This document shows positions 45,477 to 56,375 of a stretch of DNA of 64,000 nucleotides, one piece after another. Positions within the stretch are counted from its first letter, which is position 1. Every line of letters begins with the position of its first letter. Source of the DNA: Verpa conica. Its lineage: Eukaryota; Ascomycota; Pezizomycetes; Pezizales; Morchellaceae. The stretch lies in the NCBI GenBank assembly GCA_033030425.1, contig JAUFSD010000004.1, positions 1,984,001-2,048,000 of the forward strand. The letters are read 5' to 3'. The position numbers were made by a program, and so were the translations under genes. The notes under the pieces were generated by a model. The model saw only the letters and a list, made by a program, of their open reading frames with translations, was not told the DNA's origin and ran no database searches.

Positions 45477-48400
45477 TTGACTGCATTTTCCATTTCTGGC
45501 TTTTCGGTATCAAACATTGTTGTGGAGGAAGATTCTTTGGATGGTGAGCATTTGGTAGTAGCATGTACCTTATCCACCAATACAAAGACAGTAAAAACCC
45601 ACGCTCTGATTGATACTGGCGCCTCCGGATATGCTTTTATTGATGAATCGTTCGCGCGCCAGCATTCTTTTCCCCTGTCACCGTTAAAAACTCCCCGGGC
45701 TCTAGAAGTCATAGACGGCCGAAGCGTAGCCTCCGGGGACATTACCCATCTTTCCCACCTTGGTCTCTCTATAGGGGGACACCAGGAGCATGCGCCGTTT
45801 TTTGTTACTTCCCTTGGACACTATCCTCTTGTTTTAGGCATTCCCTGGATGAAGCACCATGATGTGGCCATCAGGTTTGCCTCCAATCACGTCTCCTTCG
45901 GTTCCGATTACTGCATGAAACACTGCACCTCCTCCACCGTTCCCGTCGTCTCCACTGGTATTCCCCCCCCGGCTCCCGCTCTCAAGAAAATTTCCATTGC
46001 GATGATTGGGGCTGTCCCCTTCTCCTTCTTGGCTAGAAAGAAGTCTTCTCGCATTTTGTCAATCTCCCTTTATGAGATTAACAAAGCTATTGACCATAAG
46101 ACTACCAAAGAGGATTGGAAGACTAAAGTTCCGGTTGAATACCATGATTTTTTGGATATGTTCGACGAACAGATCGCAAAAAACATGCCCCCACGCCGTA
46201 TTTATGATCATAAGATTCCCCTGAGGGATGGAAAGGAACCCCCCTTTGGCCCCCTATATGGAATGTCTCGCGAGGAACTCGTCGCACTCAAAGAATACCT
46301 AGAGGACAATTTGTCCAAAGGATACATTAGAGACAGCTCCTCTCCTGCCGGTGCCCCTGTATTGTTCGCCAAGAAAGACGACGGAAGTCTCCGTCTTTGT
46401 GTTGACTACCGAGGAATTAACGAAATAACTATCAAAAATCGATATCCCCTTCCTCTCATTCGAGAAACCTTGGATCGCTTAGCTAAAGCTAAGTGGTACA
46501 CCAAGTTGGATCTCAGGATGGGGTACAATCAAGTACGCATGGCAGAAAACGAGGAATGGAAAACCGCCTTCAGGACCCGGTATGGCCACTTTGAATACAC
46601 CGTAATGCCCTTCGGACTCACCAATGCCCCCGCAACCTTTCAGCACTTTATCAATGATTCCTTACGCAAGTACCTCGACGTTTTTTGCACTGCCTACCTT
46701 GACGACATCTTAATCTACAGTAACACTCTGGAAGAACACAAGGTCCACGTTCGTAAGGTACTGGAAGCTCTGAAGGAAAATGGGATCTTTCTCAAACCTG
46801 AGAAATGTGAATTTCACGTTCAATCCACAAAGTACTTGGGTCTAATTATCTCCCCTAACGGCATCGCAATGGACCCTAAGAAAGTGTCTGCCATCAGGGA
46901 ATGGTCTGCCCCAAGGAATGTGAAGGAAGTACAAGGGTTTATTGGGTTCGCGAATTTTTACCGGCGTTTTATTTTGGGTTTTTCTAATCTTGCCTCTCCT
47001 ATTACTGCTCTTACGAAAAAGGATACACCGTTCATATGGTCTCCGGAGTGCGAAGAAGCCTTCGAAAAAATGAAAGAAGCTTTCACCTCAGCTCCCATTC
47101 TCATGCACTTTGACGCCGACCGACCAGTAGTGGTGGAAACCGATGCTTCCGATTATGTCTCCGCTGGTATCTTATCCCAGTATGATGAAAATAACGTCCT
47201 CCGTCCGGTGGCCTTCTTCTCCAAAAAACATTCGCCCGCCGAATGCAATTACGAAATTTACGACAAAGAGCTACTAGCAATCATCAGAGCCTTTGAAGAA
47301 TGGAGACCAGAGTTGGAGAGTACCGAAGAGCCAATCTCCGTCATCACCGATCACCGAAATCTGGAGTATTTTATGTCCACCAAGCAGTTGAATCGTCGCC
47401 AGGCCAGGTGGTCCGAGTTCCTATCTCGTTTTAATTTTAAAATTTCATATCGTCCAGGGAAACAAGGGGGGAAACCCGATGCACTAACTAGGAGATCTGG
47501 GGATCTACCTAAAGAGGGGGATGAAAGATTGGCTCATCAGAGTCAAATAGTGTTGAAAAGGGAAAATTTTGATAGTAAGCTTGGTTTGTTTACGGGTTCT
47601 TTGTCAAATGAACCCGCTCAAGGAACGACCCCACTGGAAAAGTTGTTTACCAAAGCCTATGCTAACGATTCCGTCCCTCAAAAAATTCTAGAACTTCTTC
47701 GCCAGGGTGTGCAACATTCAAAGGAAATAACCCTGGCTGAGTGCACCAACGTCAATGGAAAACTTTGCTATCGAGGCACCCTTTACGTTCCAGATTACAA
47801 CGAATTAAAGCTGGAATTGCTGAAACAGTACCATGACTCCCCCTCCGCCGGCCATCCAGGACGCTCAAAAACCTTCGAACTTCTGAGTAGAGACTACTAC
47901 TGGCCAAAGATGGGAAGTTTCGTGAAGCGATATGTCAAGAATTGTCACACTTGTAGCCGCAGCAAACCCTTTTACAATGCCCCGTCGGGAGTTCTCCGTC
48001 CCCTTCCTATTCCGAATCAACCGTGGCAGGATATTTCCATGGATTTTGTTACTGGTTTGCCGTCAAGCAATGGATACGATGCTATCTTTGTCGTAGTCGA
48101 TAGACTCTCCAAAATGCGTCACTTGCTCCCCTGTCACACCACCGTCAATGCCCAAGACGTCGCACGTCTGTATCTTGAAAACGTTTGGAAACTTCACGGC
48201 CTTCCCCTTTCAGTAATCTCGGACCGTGGAACTCAGTTCACGTCCCAGTTCTGGCAACACCTATGCAAACAACTGAAAATCGAATCCAAGCTGTCCACAG
48301 CCTTTCATCCTCAAACCGATGGACAAACCGAGCGTGTCAATGCCGTGATGGAACAGTACCTTCGAAGCTTTGTATCCTACCAACAGAACGATTGGTCTAG

Positions 48401-48995
48401 CTGGCTTCCCATTGCCGAATTCGCCGCCAACAATCACTTTTCGGAGACTACCAAAGTTAGCCCGTTTTTCGCTAACTATGGCTTTCACCCTCGGTTCACT
48501 CTTGATTTGGTTCCTCACGACAGATCTCCCCCCAGCATCGATGCTCAAAAATTCGCCCAGAAGATGGAGGACCTACACGATTACCTTCGCGGAGAAATGA
48601 AGCTTGCCCAGGACGCCCAGGAAAATACCGCCAATGCCCATCGTACTCCCGCCCCCGCATACCAAGTTGGAGACCAAGTTTGGCTGTCTGCCAAAAATAT
48701 CCGAACCCAGAGGCCCTCAAAGAAATTGGACTGGAAACAACTTGGTCGGTTTACCGTTAAGAAGGTTATCAGTCCCTATGCCTACGAACTTGATCTTCCA
48801 GCTACCATGGCCAATCACCCCGTGTTTCACGTTTCCCAGCTTCGCCCCGTCGCCACTGACCCCATTCCCGGCCACATTCCTCCCCCCGCTCCCCCAGTTA
48901 TTGTTGAAGGAGAAACGGAGTGGGAAGTGGAGGAGATTCTCAACGCCCGGCGTAGTGCAAAGGCGCCGATCACTCGTCAAGTGGACAGGCTATGA
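45477..48995 (+). CDS. pol: pol polyprotein (PR-RT-RH-IN) of the Ty3/gypsy element
   Basis: The frame is open from the gag/pol overlap and carries no need for its own ATG; it is reached by the -1 shift at 45414-45420. Domains: aspartic protease (LIDTGASGYAFID, about residue 44), reverse transcriptase (PAGAPVLFAKKDDGSLRLCV, catalytic YLDD near 408), RNase H (VVETDASDYVSAGILSQ), integrase with an HHCC zinc part (HPGRSKTF...CHTCSR) and a D,D-35-E core (SMDFVTGLP, ISDRGTQF, HPQTDGQTERVN), and the start of a chromodomain (EWEVEEILNARR). The frame ends at TGA 48993-48995 in the middle of the chromodomain, while the rest continues in another frame. The polyprotein is otherwise intact. Confidence 0.92.
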   Translation: MTAFSISGFSVSNIVVEEDSLDGEHLVVACTLSTNTKTVKTHALIDTGASGYAFIDESFARQHSFPLSPLKTPRALEVIDGRSVASGDITHLSHLGLSIGGHQEHAPFFVTSLGHYPLVLGIPWMKHHDVAIRFASNHVSFGSDYCMKHCTSSTVPVVSTGIPPPAPALKKISIAMIGAVPFSFLARKKSSRILSISLYEINKAIDHKTTKEDWKTKVPVEYHDFLDMFDEQIAKNMPPRRIYDHKIPLRDGKEPPFGPLYGMSREELVALKEYLEDNLSKGYIRDSSSPAGAPVLFAKKDDGSLRLCVDYRGINEITIKNRYPLPLIRETLDRLAKAKWYTKLDLRMGYNQVRMAENEEWKTAFRTRYGHFEYTVMPFGLTNAPATFQHFINDSLRKYLDVFCTAYLDDILIYSNTLEEHKVHVRKVLEALKENGIFLKPEKCEFHVQSTKYLGLIISPNGIAMDPKKVSAIREWSAPRNVKEVQGFIGFANFYRRFILGFSNLASPITALTKKDTPFIWSPECEEAFEKMKEAFTSAPILMHFDADRPVVVETDASDYVSAGILSQYDENNVLRPVAFFSKKHSPAECNYEIYDKELLAIIRAFEEWRPELESTEEPISVITDHRNLEYFMSTKQLNRRQARWSEFLSRFNFKISYRPGKQGGKPDALTRRSGDLPKEGDERLAHQSQIVLKRENFDSKLGLFTGSLSNEPAQGTTPLEKLFTKAYANDSVPQKILELLRQGVQHSKEITLAECTNVNGKLCYRGTLYVPDYNELKLELLKQYHDSPSAGHPGRSKTFELLSRDYYWPKMGSFVKRYVKNCHTCSRSKPFYNAPSGVLRPLPIPNQPWQDISMDFVTGLPSSNGYDAIFVVVDRLSKMRHLLPCHTTVNAQDVARLYLENVWKLHGLPLSVISDRGTQFTSQFWQHLCKQLKIESKLSTAFHPQTDGQTERVNAVMEQYLRSFVSYQQNDWSSWLPIAEFAANNHFSETTKVSPFFANYGFHPRFTLDLVPHDRSPPSIDAQKFAQKMEDLHDYLRGEMKLAQDAQENTANAHRTPAPAYQVGDQVWLSAKNIRTQRPSKKLDWKQLGRFTVKKVISPYAYELDLPATMANHPVFHVSQLRPVATDPIPGHIPPPAPPVIVEGETEWEVEEILNARRSAKAPITRQVDRL

Positions 48996-49296
48996 CCTAC
49001 CTACGTGGGAGCCCCCCGAATACATTGAACAATGTGCTGCCCTCGACATCTTCTATCAGCGACATCCAACCAAGCCCGACTTTCGCCAAAGCCTTACTAG
49101 TTCTCCTGGGAAGTCGAATCTCGAGGAGGGGCCTCCTGTCGCGGGCAGCTCCGAGGATACCAACGCCACCGCCGCACGGAACAAGACCAAAACCGGACCA
49201 CACCCCAGCAAGAGAGTTACCTTCGACCTCGCCCCCACTAGGCGATCGAGTCGATTGAATGCGCGCATTGTGAGCGATTTAACGGAAAGGGAGTAA
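48960..49296 (+). pseudogene. frame-shifted chromodomain and LTR-encoded pol tail
   Basis: Directly after the pol stop region, the +1 frame gives RRRSLVKWTGYDLPTWEPPE, the second half of a chromodomain. It then runs through the start of the 3' LTR (49137) to a stop at 49294-49296 with the basic tail KRVTFDLAPTRRSSRLNAR. So the intact ancestral pol reached into U3 of the LTR. A one-nucleotide indel between about 48945 and 48965 explains the split. The other two LTR copies keep the same tail frame open. Confidence 0.75.
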
Positions 49297-49788
49297 TGGG
49301 CGCGGGAAGGCTCGTATCCGCGCACGCGAGATTGATGGGGGTTTGTGTCTCTGGCAATAAGGTTCTCCGGGCCGACGGCCCCTCGTGGTAGTTTTGGAAT
49401 TTACGTAACGTTATCGTATGACCCCCGGAGCTCTTTGTACACTTTGTATGCGGTTTGTATGGGAAAGATACCTTTCTGTTGGATATGACATATCCAACAG
49501 AAACAGTGGGGGAAATTTAGTTTAGAAGTGGAAAAGTTTTCTTTGGCGTTAAGGTTATTTCGGAAGCAGAGGAGAAGGGAAAAATAAGGGAAGCATATAA
49601 GGAGGGGCCTCGCCCCGAGGATTTTCTTAGGCACGCAACGTCTTGTTTATATTGTTTAGTAAAGAAATATTACAGAGTTTTTCACTTGTAATATCTTTTG
49701 TCGTAACACCGTTTATTGTCGCCGTCTTAGTCGCTGTCACCGTTCCGTTGCCTAGGCTTTACCGTACCATCCCAACCGCCCCGCCACA
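49137..49788 (+). repeat. 3' LTR
   Basis: 652 bp, near-identical to 43261-43911 with about 15 substitutions and 3 small indels. Several of its differences are not shared by the nested solo LTR, which agrees with the 5' LTR there. Confidence 0.9.
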
Positions 49789-50529
49789 GGCGAGGCCCCT
49801 CCTTATATGCTTCCCTTATTTTTTCCCTTCTTCCCTTGCTTCCAAAATAACCTTAACGCCAAAGAAAACTTTTCCACTCTAAACTAAATTTCCCCCACTG
49901 TTTCTGTTGGATATGTCATATCCAACAGAAAGGTATCTTTCCCATACAAACCGCATACAAAGTGTACAAAGAGCTCCTGGGGTCATGCGATAACGTTACG
50001 TAAATTCCAAAACTACCACGAGGGGCCGTCGGCCCGGAGAACCTTATTGCCAGAGACACAACCCCCATCAACCTCGCGTGCGTGAATACGAGCCTTCCCG
50101 CGCCCATTACTCCTTTTCCGTTAAATCGCTCACAATGCGCGCATTCAATCGACTCGATCGCCTAGTGGGGGCGAGGTCGAAGGTAACTCTCTTGCTGGGG
50201 TGTGGTCCGGTTTGGGTCTTGTTCCGTGCGGCGGTGACGTTGGTATCTTCGGAGCTGCCCGCGACATATGGATTCGCAGCACTGTCCCCCATATACCCTC
50301 CGAGTTTGGTTCGGTTGGACGAATTTTCCTGACGGTTTTGGGGTTATTTTTGGGGTCCAAAACTTGTCTTTTTGTTAGGGAATCAGCAACTCAGGGGGGG
50401 CCCCCTCTGCAAACGGCGGGTGGCACAGTGAGACGCCTCGGGGGTGTTAGAAAACACAGAGTCTCCTAGGCGGGGTAACCCACTGGCGATCCCTCCATTG
50501 CTTAGATTTCTTTCCCACGTTCCTAGTCC

Positions 50530-50645
50530 AACCTGGGGACGTGGCGGAGAGGTAATCTTGATCCATAAGGACTTTAGGGCAAAGCACAAGGCGTAGCCCC
50601 GTATGGTTCGATTCGTGACGCCGCCAGGTTAATTACTTATTTTGC
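50530..50645 (+). ncRNA. tRNA-like / SINE-like Pol III unit (candidate)
   Basis: An A box TGGCGGAGAGG (50542-50552) fits TRGYNNARNNG exactly. A B box GGTTCGATTCG (50605-50615) differs from consensus at one base. A TTTT run at 50640-50643 could end transcription. I could not fold a convincing cloverleaf: the T-arm stem pairs poorly. A tRNA-derived SINE head or a dead tRNA is more likely than a working tRNA. Confidence 0.35.
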
Positions 50646-52922
50646 TGGCGGCCCTAACTACTAAGCATAGCTTTGTTCTCGTTTCATGGCTCTCGGCCTC
50701 CTATAAGATTGGCCATCAGCGAAGCTGTTATTATTCCTCCTAGAGGAACAGGAGCTTAACTCTGTTCATGGAGGTAACTGCTTCAGTCTCATTGCACTAG
50801 TATCTCTTGTAGCTATAGGCTACAGACGCATTACTCTGGTCTCTGTCGCATACCGACGACGGTGAGCTTCGCTCCGTCCTAGGAGCTTGCCAGCTCGCTT
50901 AGGGATCGGGCTATCATAGTAATGACTTTCCTTAGTATCTATTGACCGGAATGGGATAGCTAGTCCTATGCCTCAAGGGAGATATTTAGGTGTCTCTATA
51001 TGTAGAGGTACTTGAGACTAGTCATGACGATAGTTAAATCGTCACACTACCGAGTATCAGCTTAGAAATATTGACAACTATAATAGCTACTCTGGAGCTC
51101 ATAAGAGGGTATATATAGGTCTTGTTGGAATGAGTGACACTCTGTGAAGTTAAGAGTGGCGAATACGGGGTGTGGCAACACCGGAGGAATAGAATCCCGG
51201 ATGGTCCGGTAGGGTAACCAGGCGGGGGAATAGTATAACCGACGGAAGGAAATTCTATCCAAGTATCGGAAGAATTGTATGGTAACAGGTGGGCTTTTAC
51301 TTTGTATTTGGGATACGGGTTATTTTCTGTGTTAGCGTATTTGTAGCTATATAAGCAGGTTCTTTCTGCGTCTTTCTTTAGGTATCAATCAAGTTTGTTC
51401 TCTTGTTCTACACTATCTTCTTACACACTTAGTCTGTTGTTTTTCAGGTCTATATACCTGCCCTTCTCCCCAGTTTCGGACAGTGATGTCAAGCAGTATG
51501 TAACACGCATCCTTGGGATCGACACCGAAGTCAAATGTTCGTTAGTCCCACCGGAGAGTATTTCTCTTGAATGTATTGGCTTTAATAACGGTACGCCATC
51601 AAAAGATGGTCCGTATAAGGACAAAGGTGTTATTGACTAGAACAAGAGCATTACATGTATGGATGACGCATGTTGGGGACATATCGACTTATATCAAGGT
51701 ACTACCACAGCTGCCGTGAATCAAACCAGTGAACGATATATTTGTGTGTAGCTTTGACTCAATTACCTCATGGCTACTGTTGAGACATCGCTCATCCGAA
51801 ATTAGACGAACATCAACTACATCTGTGATGGCTGGCTGCGGTCCCCAAGACTCGACTGCCAGCGGAAAGACTAGCTCTCTACTAACTTTGATCAAAAGAT
51901 GACAAACTCAAGAATGTTATTGTTCTCCTCCTGAATCGGAGGGATGATCCTCTTATGGAGGATCACTAGCTAGTGTGACAAAGATATTACGTGGTCTTCA
52001 CGTGACAACATCCCTGGCACAACCCATTTCACTGTAGCTGTCACGTGAATATTACGTAAATACTTAGTCATGTATTAGTTCATGATCCTCCATAAGAGGA
52101 TCTGGTTCTAGCCTGATTATTATCAATATACATCTCTTTATCTCTCACCTTTGATCGAAGGTACCGGGAAGCTAGCCTTCCAGCCAGCGAACATGTGTTA
52201 GGGACCGTATCCAGGCTCGAAGACACCATATAGCAGCTTTTTATTGCCAACGCAACCCTCGACCTGCGACAACAAGAGCTAGGGTTAGTCCGGTAATTTT
52301 TATTATTGCAACTGCCATACTACTCTATATCATGGCTGCTTTAGTGGTACTTTATATAGTGGAGAGATAGAAACATCCGGGTCATCTACCGCTTAGCTTG
52401 GCAGGTATGTATGCCCTACTTTATGCAAGTAATGGGAAGGAGGAATGTGGGAGTGTCTTAGGCAGAGACCCGATGGAAAAGGCAGAGAGATTTTTTGGTT
52501 AGGGCGGATATTTTTCCTATGAGAAATTTAGAGGCGAGGATGGTTGGAACATCTAGGGGTATATCGGGAGGACAAAGGATGGAAGGGAGAGCAGCAGGAT
52601 TCTCTTGGGGTATTCTACTGAGTGAGAGCTTAGGGAGGGGAGTGGGTGGAGGGTTATTATGAGATGGATGTTCAATAGATCCACTTGCAGCGCACCTACT
52701 CTATAGGGGATCCGGAATGAATATATCCTGTTAGCTAGGACACCCTTCTACCATAAATGAGTAGAATAAGACCGTCAGAATGCTCATTTTTCAAACAATT
52801 CAGTCCACAGACCGTATCGATTTAGTAGGACCGCAATCATGAGAAGTATGCCGAGAAGTAGGGTTTCAGTATAAATATAATTTCTCAGGAGCATAAACTA
52901 AGTAAACCAAAGTCTCTATTTC
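50646..52922. other. long gene-poor interval
   Basis: No supported gene in 2.3 kb. A frame at 51395-51640 has protein-like text (SDVKQYVTRILGIDTEVKC) but no recognised family and no clear exon partners. Confidence 0.45.
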
Positions 52923-54297
52923 TTATTGACCGGAACCAGCCAACCAACCTTTCATACTAAGCCTTGTACTCCCCGTGCCCTTGACCCATGACACTACTTT
53001 TATTTTCTGCTTTTTACCTTTCCTGAACCATGGAGTAGAATCTAGTTCTGCCTCCTTATCTGAGAGTGAACTTTCTGCGATAGAAGCAAGTTGTTGCTCG
53101 TGCCGTGGCACGGCTCTGGATAGTCTGGTATTGTAGCTATGCGCAGTTTGATTCGTATAAACTGAGGTATTGTCGCAAGTACCCTCGTCGTCGTCGCGGG
53201 TGATTTCTTCAATTCGACGCTTTTTGTTCGCCTCGCCAGCCTTGAGCTTCTCGATAATTGAAACCCGCGCCGTAGGCTGTGGAGTCGTCTTAGACTTTCT
53301 AGAGAGCTTAGATTTTCCGGTGCGCTTAGGCATTTCGACCTTGAGCTTATCTACAGCTTTAATTTCCCCCATAAGCTTGATCTCCCCCGCAACCCTAATC
53401 CCCTCCATAGCCTTGATCTCCCCCGCAACCGTAATCGTCTCTAGAACCTCAACCTCCTCTATAGTCTTGATCTCCCCCACAACCGTAATCGTCTCCAAAA
53501 TCTCAATCTCTTCGTCGATCATAGGCTCCTTAATAATTTCGGGCTCCAGGGTTCTGTAGAGTTCTGTTAACCGGCTAAGCATGGCCATGTCACCCTCAGG
53601 GATACCACACAACTCAGTGGGGAGACGCTCAGCACTACCGATGATTCGAGCGCCACGGATGATAGCTGCAAATGGATTGCCATTCCATCCTTTGACTGGG
53701 TTCTTGAAGTTTTCAGTGGGCACAAAATGTTCGCGAGTCTGGTACCGTCTGTAGCCTGAAGCCCTTTTCGTGGAGGGCTTACGGCGCAAGGCCACACCCC
53801 TTTCTGCAGCCGAAATACGGTCTCTCTGAAACTGTTCTTCCTCTTCCAGGAACTCGGCTAGATTTACCGGTAGAAAGATCCACGCAGGTGTTTTTGCGTC
53901 GTAACTTGTATGGCAATTCGGGCAGAAGCAGATAAGGTTCTCAGGCACATGGATATTGCGCATCTTGTGGAAGCCTCTTTCCCGATAACTCCTGAACTAA
54001 TAAATAGATTAGTATAGTTAGCGATGATTTTAGTAGGGCACTTACTAGAGCAATGTCCACTTCCTCGATCATATGCGCGACCTGCAGTTGATTTTGAAGT
54101 CCGCACAACCAGCAAGTACCGCCAGCCTTGCGACGGATATCCGTTTTCTCATTGCGTGAAAGCCCCGACGTCCTTTCCCTCAGGTTATAATGACCATTAT
54201 CTTTGAGTCTTGACAAAAGATTTGGTACGGAGCTTGGACTCCCGTTTTCGCATAAAGCCTCTGTGCCTGGTTTGGAGTTTTGACCGACGCTTCCCAT
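52923..54297 (-). CDS. HNH-nuclease-like protein with repeat tail (2 exons)
   Basis: Exons 54046-54297 and 52923-53996 join (CTA|GTAAGT...ATTAG|TTC, 49-nt intron, phase 0) to 441 residues. The split HNH-type core is C62-x2-C65, AH at 74-75, then after the splice N104-LICFCPNCH113, with TPAWIFLP following as in fungal HNH-domain proteins. The middle has a tandem, low-complexity stretch of EI-x-ETITVVGEIK type (about residues 220-300). The tail is Lys/Arg-rich with a likely nuclear-localisation stretch (TGKSKLSRKSK). The core and the IFLP-x-FLE-EEQFQ-DR region match the divergent neighbour at 55301. Nuclease activity is not certain, because the first catalytic His pair is only partly conserved. 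Confidence 0.72.
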
Positions 54298-55300
54298 TTT
54301 GAGTGAGGCTTGAAATGGTATCAGCAGCGAAACGCCGCGGGCGGAAACGAATGGGCGGGGTAATGTTATCCCGGCGCAGGGTTAGGTTTGGCACAATTAA
54401 TCAAATATATCCGGAAAGAGCAGGTGGTTGAGGGGCTTGGTGGGCCTATCAGGAATAGCTCCATCAGCCATCACTCGGCCATATTCTGTCACTCGTTTGT
54501 TGCTTCCCTTGCTCCTATTGTGGATGAATGAATTAATTATAAATATATTGAGCCTGTAGAGATTTATTTGAGCGAAAAACCGAGTTGGCGTAGACGAGAG
54601 GGCAGCTACGGGTCGATTATGGTTTGTGTTTTTTGCAACAATATTGTTTGATACAAAGTAATTATAGCTGTTATGAGGGTGCTAAAGCATGGCCGTTTTA
54701 TATGGTGGAGGATCAGCTTCTCGTCTCTTTTATATACTTATTTCGTCAATAAATTCCTCCGTTAGAATTCCGGGACGTCCATGTAGTTCTTTGAACTTCT
54801 CATATTTAGTCTCTTATCTACTTTTATCCATTCATAAATATAGACGCTGGAAAAAAGATGTACGATGGAATTTCCTACGGGTCACCTCACTCTTCCTTTG
54901 GAAAAGCTGATCTAGTAGCGTAAAGAACAGGTATTTTACTTTCAAATCCCGTGGTCTGTTAGTTTAATTTCGGATATTCTCGGTAGTAAGAGTGCTATCA
55001 CAAAGCAGACAAGTAGAAAAAACTCCCTAAATTCGAAGTAAAGAGATCAGGGGATAATTTTGGGCCAGTAGTCCACCCCCAACGTGGTGTTCTGCGAATT
55101 AAATAGCAGAGATCAGAAACCTAACCCTACATGATTAGCCGCAGAGTTCGCAACAATTCGGGCAACTCCGTTCAGCAGACACGTCACGTCGCCTACACCG
55201 CCGACTCCACAAGACATAGCCTCACTTTGGGACACTATAACTATTGATATTGGTTTTAATACCTGTCAGCAAGTCATTCTCAGAGAGGTTTTTTTAGTCG
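54298..55300. promoter_or_regulatory. divergent intergenic region of the HNH pair
   Basis: 1003 bp between the two divergent starts. It includes a GATGAATGAATTAATTATAA stretch at about 54524 resembling the retroposon tails (no target duplication found) and a telomere-like AACCTAACCCTA at 55118-55129. No gene seen. Confidence 0.4.
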
Positions 55301-56375
55301 ATGGCGCCAATTAAAAAACCCACGTTGGCTACAAGGGATGCCGTTAAGGCTGCTGCCGGTAGCATGTGTTGGCTCTGTGGTCGTGATGGTCATGATGTCG
55401 CCCATATTATAGCCATGAAAAATACCAAGTTGGTAATGTCACTGCTTGCTGCCCTCCTTTAAACAGTCTGTTCTGACATATGTTTGCAAGTTCAACATGT
55501 ATTCTTACATGGGTCTCTTGGGTAAGATGACAATAAGCTCTGTTGGGAACCTGATGTTTCTCTGCGGAAGTTGCCATCATCTCTTTGACGAGGAGCCATC
55601 TGCGTGGATATTTCTACCTAAAGATCTCAATGGCTTCCTTGAAACAGAAGAGCAGTTCCAGATTGACCGCCTATCTACTGCCGAAGGCGCTAGATTGCTG
55701 CGCCGTTGCGCCCCCACCGAAGACCCAGAGCGCGAATTCATAAGATATCAGATCCGTGATGTCCCCACACAGTCAGAATCTCTAACGTCTATACGTATCA
55801 AGAAATGGGCTGGGAACCCAATCACGCCCATCGTTCATGCTTCAGAAGTCATTTATAAACATATACGACTCTCCGCCGAGAAATATGGCCTACCCGAGGA
55901 AGTTGCAGAAACACTTCAGAGATTGCTATTTCTATACGGAAAGCCAGCCCCTGAGGTTTCCAAGAAACCTCCCAATACAGAGGTACCCGAGGACGCTGAG
56001 ATACCCCCGGATACTGGGGTAAACCAGGATGCCGAGGTACCTCAGAATATCGAGATGCCCCAGGAACCAAATTTTGCTGCGGCTAGTAGTAAGCGTAAGC
56101 GTGCTGATTCCACCGACATTGAAGACACATGCGGCGACAACGATACCTCACCCTCCAACAGAGAAGTACCACAACAGAAGCGCAAGAGACGTGCCTATGC
56201 TCTGACGGAAAGGAAGAGGATTGAAGCTCAGGAGAAGGAGAAGGAGAGGGCGAAGTCGAGAGCGAGGGCAAAGGAGAAGGAGAAGGAGAATGGAAAGGAG
56301 AATGTAGGTCCAGACAGCAGAGACCTTTCCTCCAGTTACTATGGGAAAGGAAAAACGGAAAGGAAGAAAAAGTAA
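55301..56375 (+). CDS. HNH-nuclease-like protein with acidic/basic tail (2 exons)
   Basis: Exons 55301-55432 and 55491-56375 join (TTG|GTAATG...TTGCAAG|TTC, 58-nt intron, branch CTGACAT) to 338 residues. Core: C23-x2-C26, AH at 34-35 (HDVAHIIA), N64 then FLCGSCHHLFD (67-77), then SAWIFLPKDLNGFLETEEQF, matching the 52923-54297 protein. The middle is Pro/Glu-rich in short repeats (VPEDAEIPPDTG, VNQDAEVPQN). The tail is a highly charged KEKE helix (RARAKEKEKENGKENV) after a bipartite basic stretch KRKRADSTDIED. Likely nuclear; activity is inferred from the fold. Confidence 0.75.

Larger units (their letters stand above)
43261..49788 (+). mobile_element. full-length Ty3/gypsy LTR retrotransposon
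   Basis: The 6528-bp element has LTRs 43261-43911 and 49137-49788, beginning TGTCGCGGGC and ending CCGCCACA. A 5-bp duplication GGCGA flanks it (43256-43260 and 49789-49793). The order protease-RT-RNaseH-integrase-chromodomain makes it a chromovirus-type Ty3/gypsy element. A purine-rich tract (GAGGAGGGG) sits before the 3' LTR. The primer-binding site is not obvious: the bases after the 5' LTR (CTACGTTGCG) do not start with TGG. The LTRs differ at roughly 15 sites, so the insertion is not very recent. A one-base shift in the chromodomain breaks the pol frame. Confidence 0.92.
43082..50266 (-). mobile_element. solo LTR (minus), split by a nested element
   Basis: The segments 43082-43260 and 49794-50266 are the two parts of one 652-bp LTR in minus orientation (plus-strand ends TGTGGCGGGG and CCCGCGACA). 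Both outer borders carry TATGG (43077-43081 and 50267-50271), a 5-bp target duplication. The LTR is cut exactly where the full-length element inserted. Because the flanks carry no internal region of its own element, it is a solo LTR left by LTR-LTR recombination. Confidence 0.88.
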
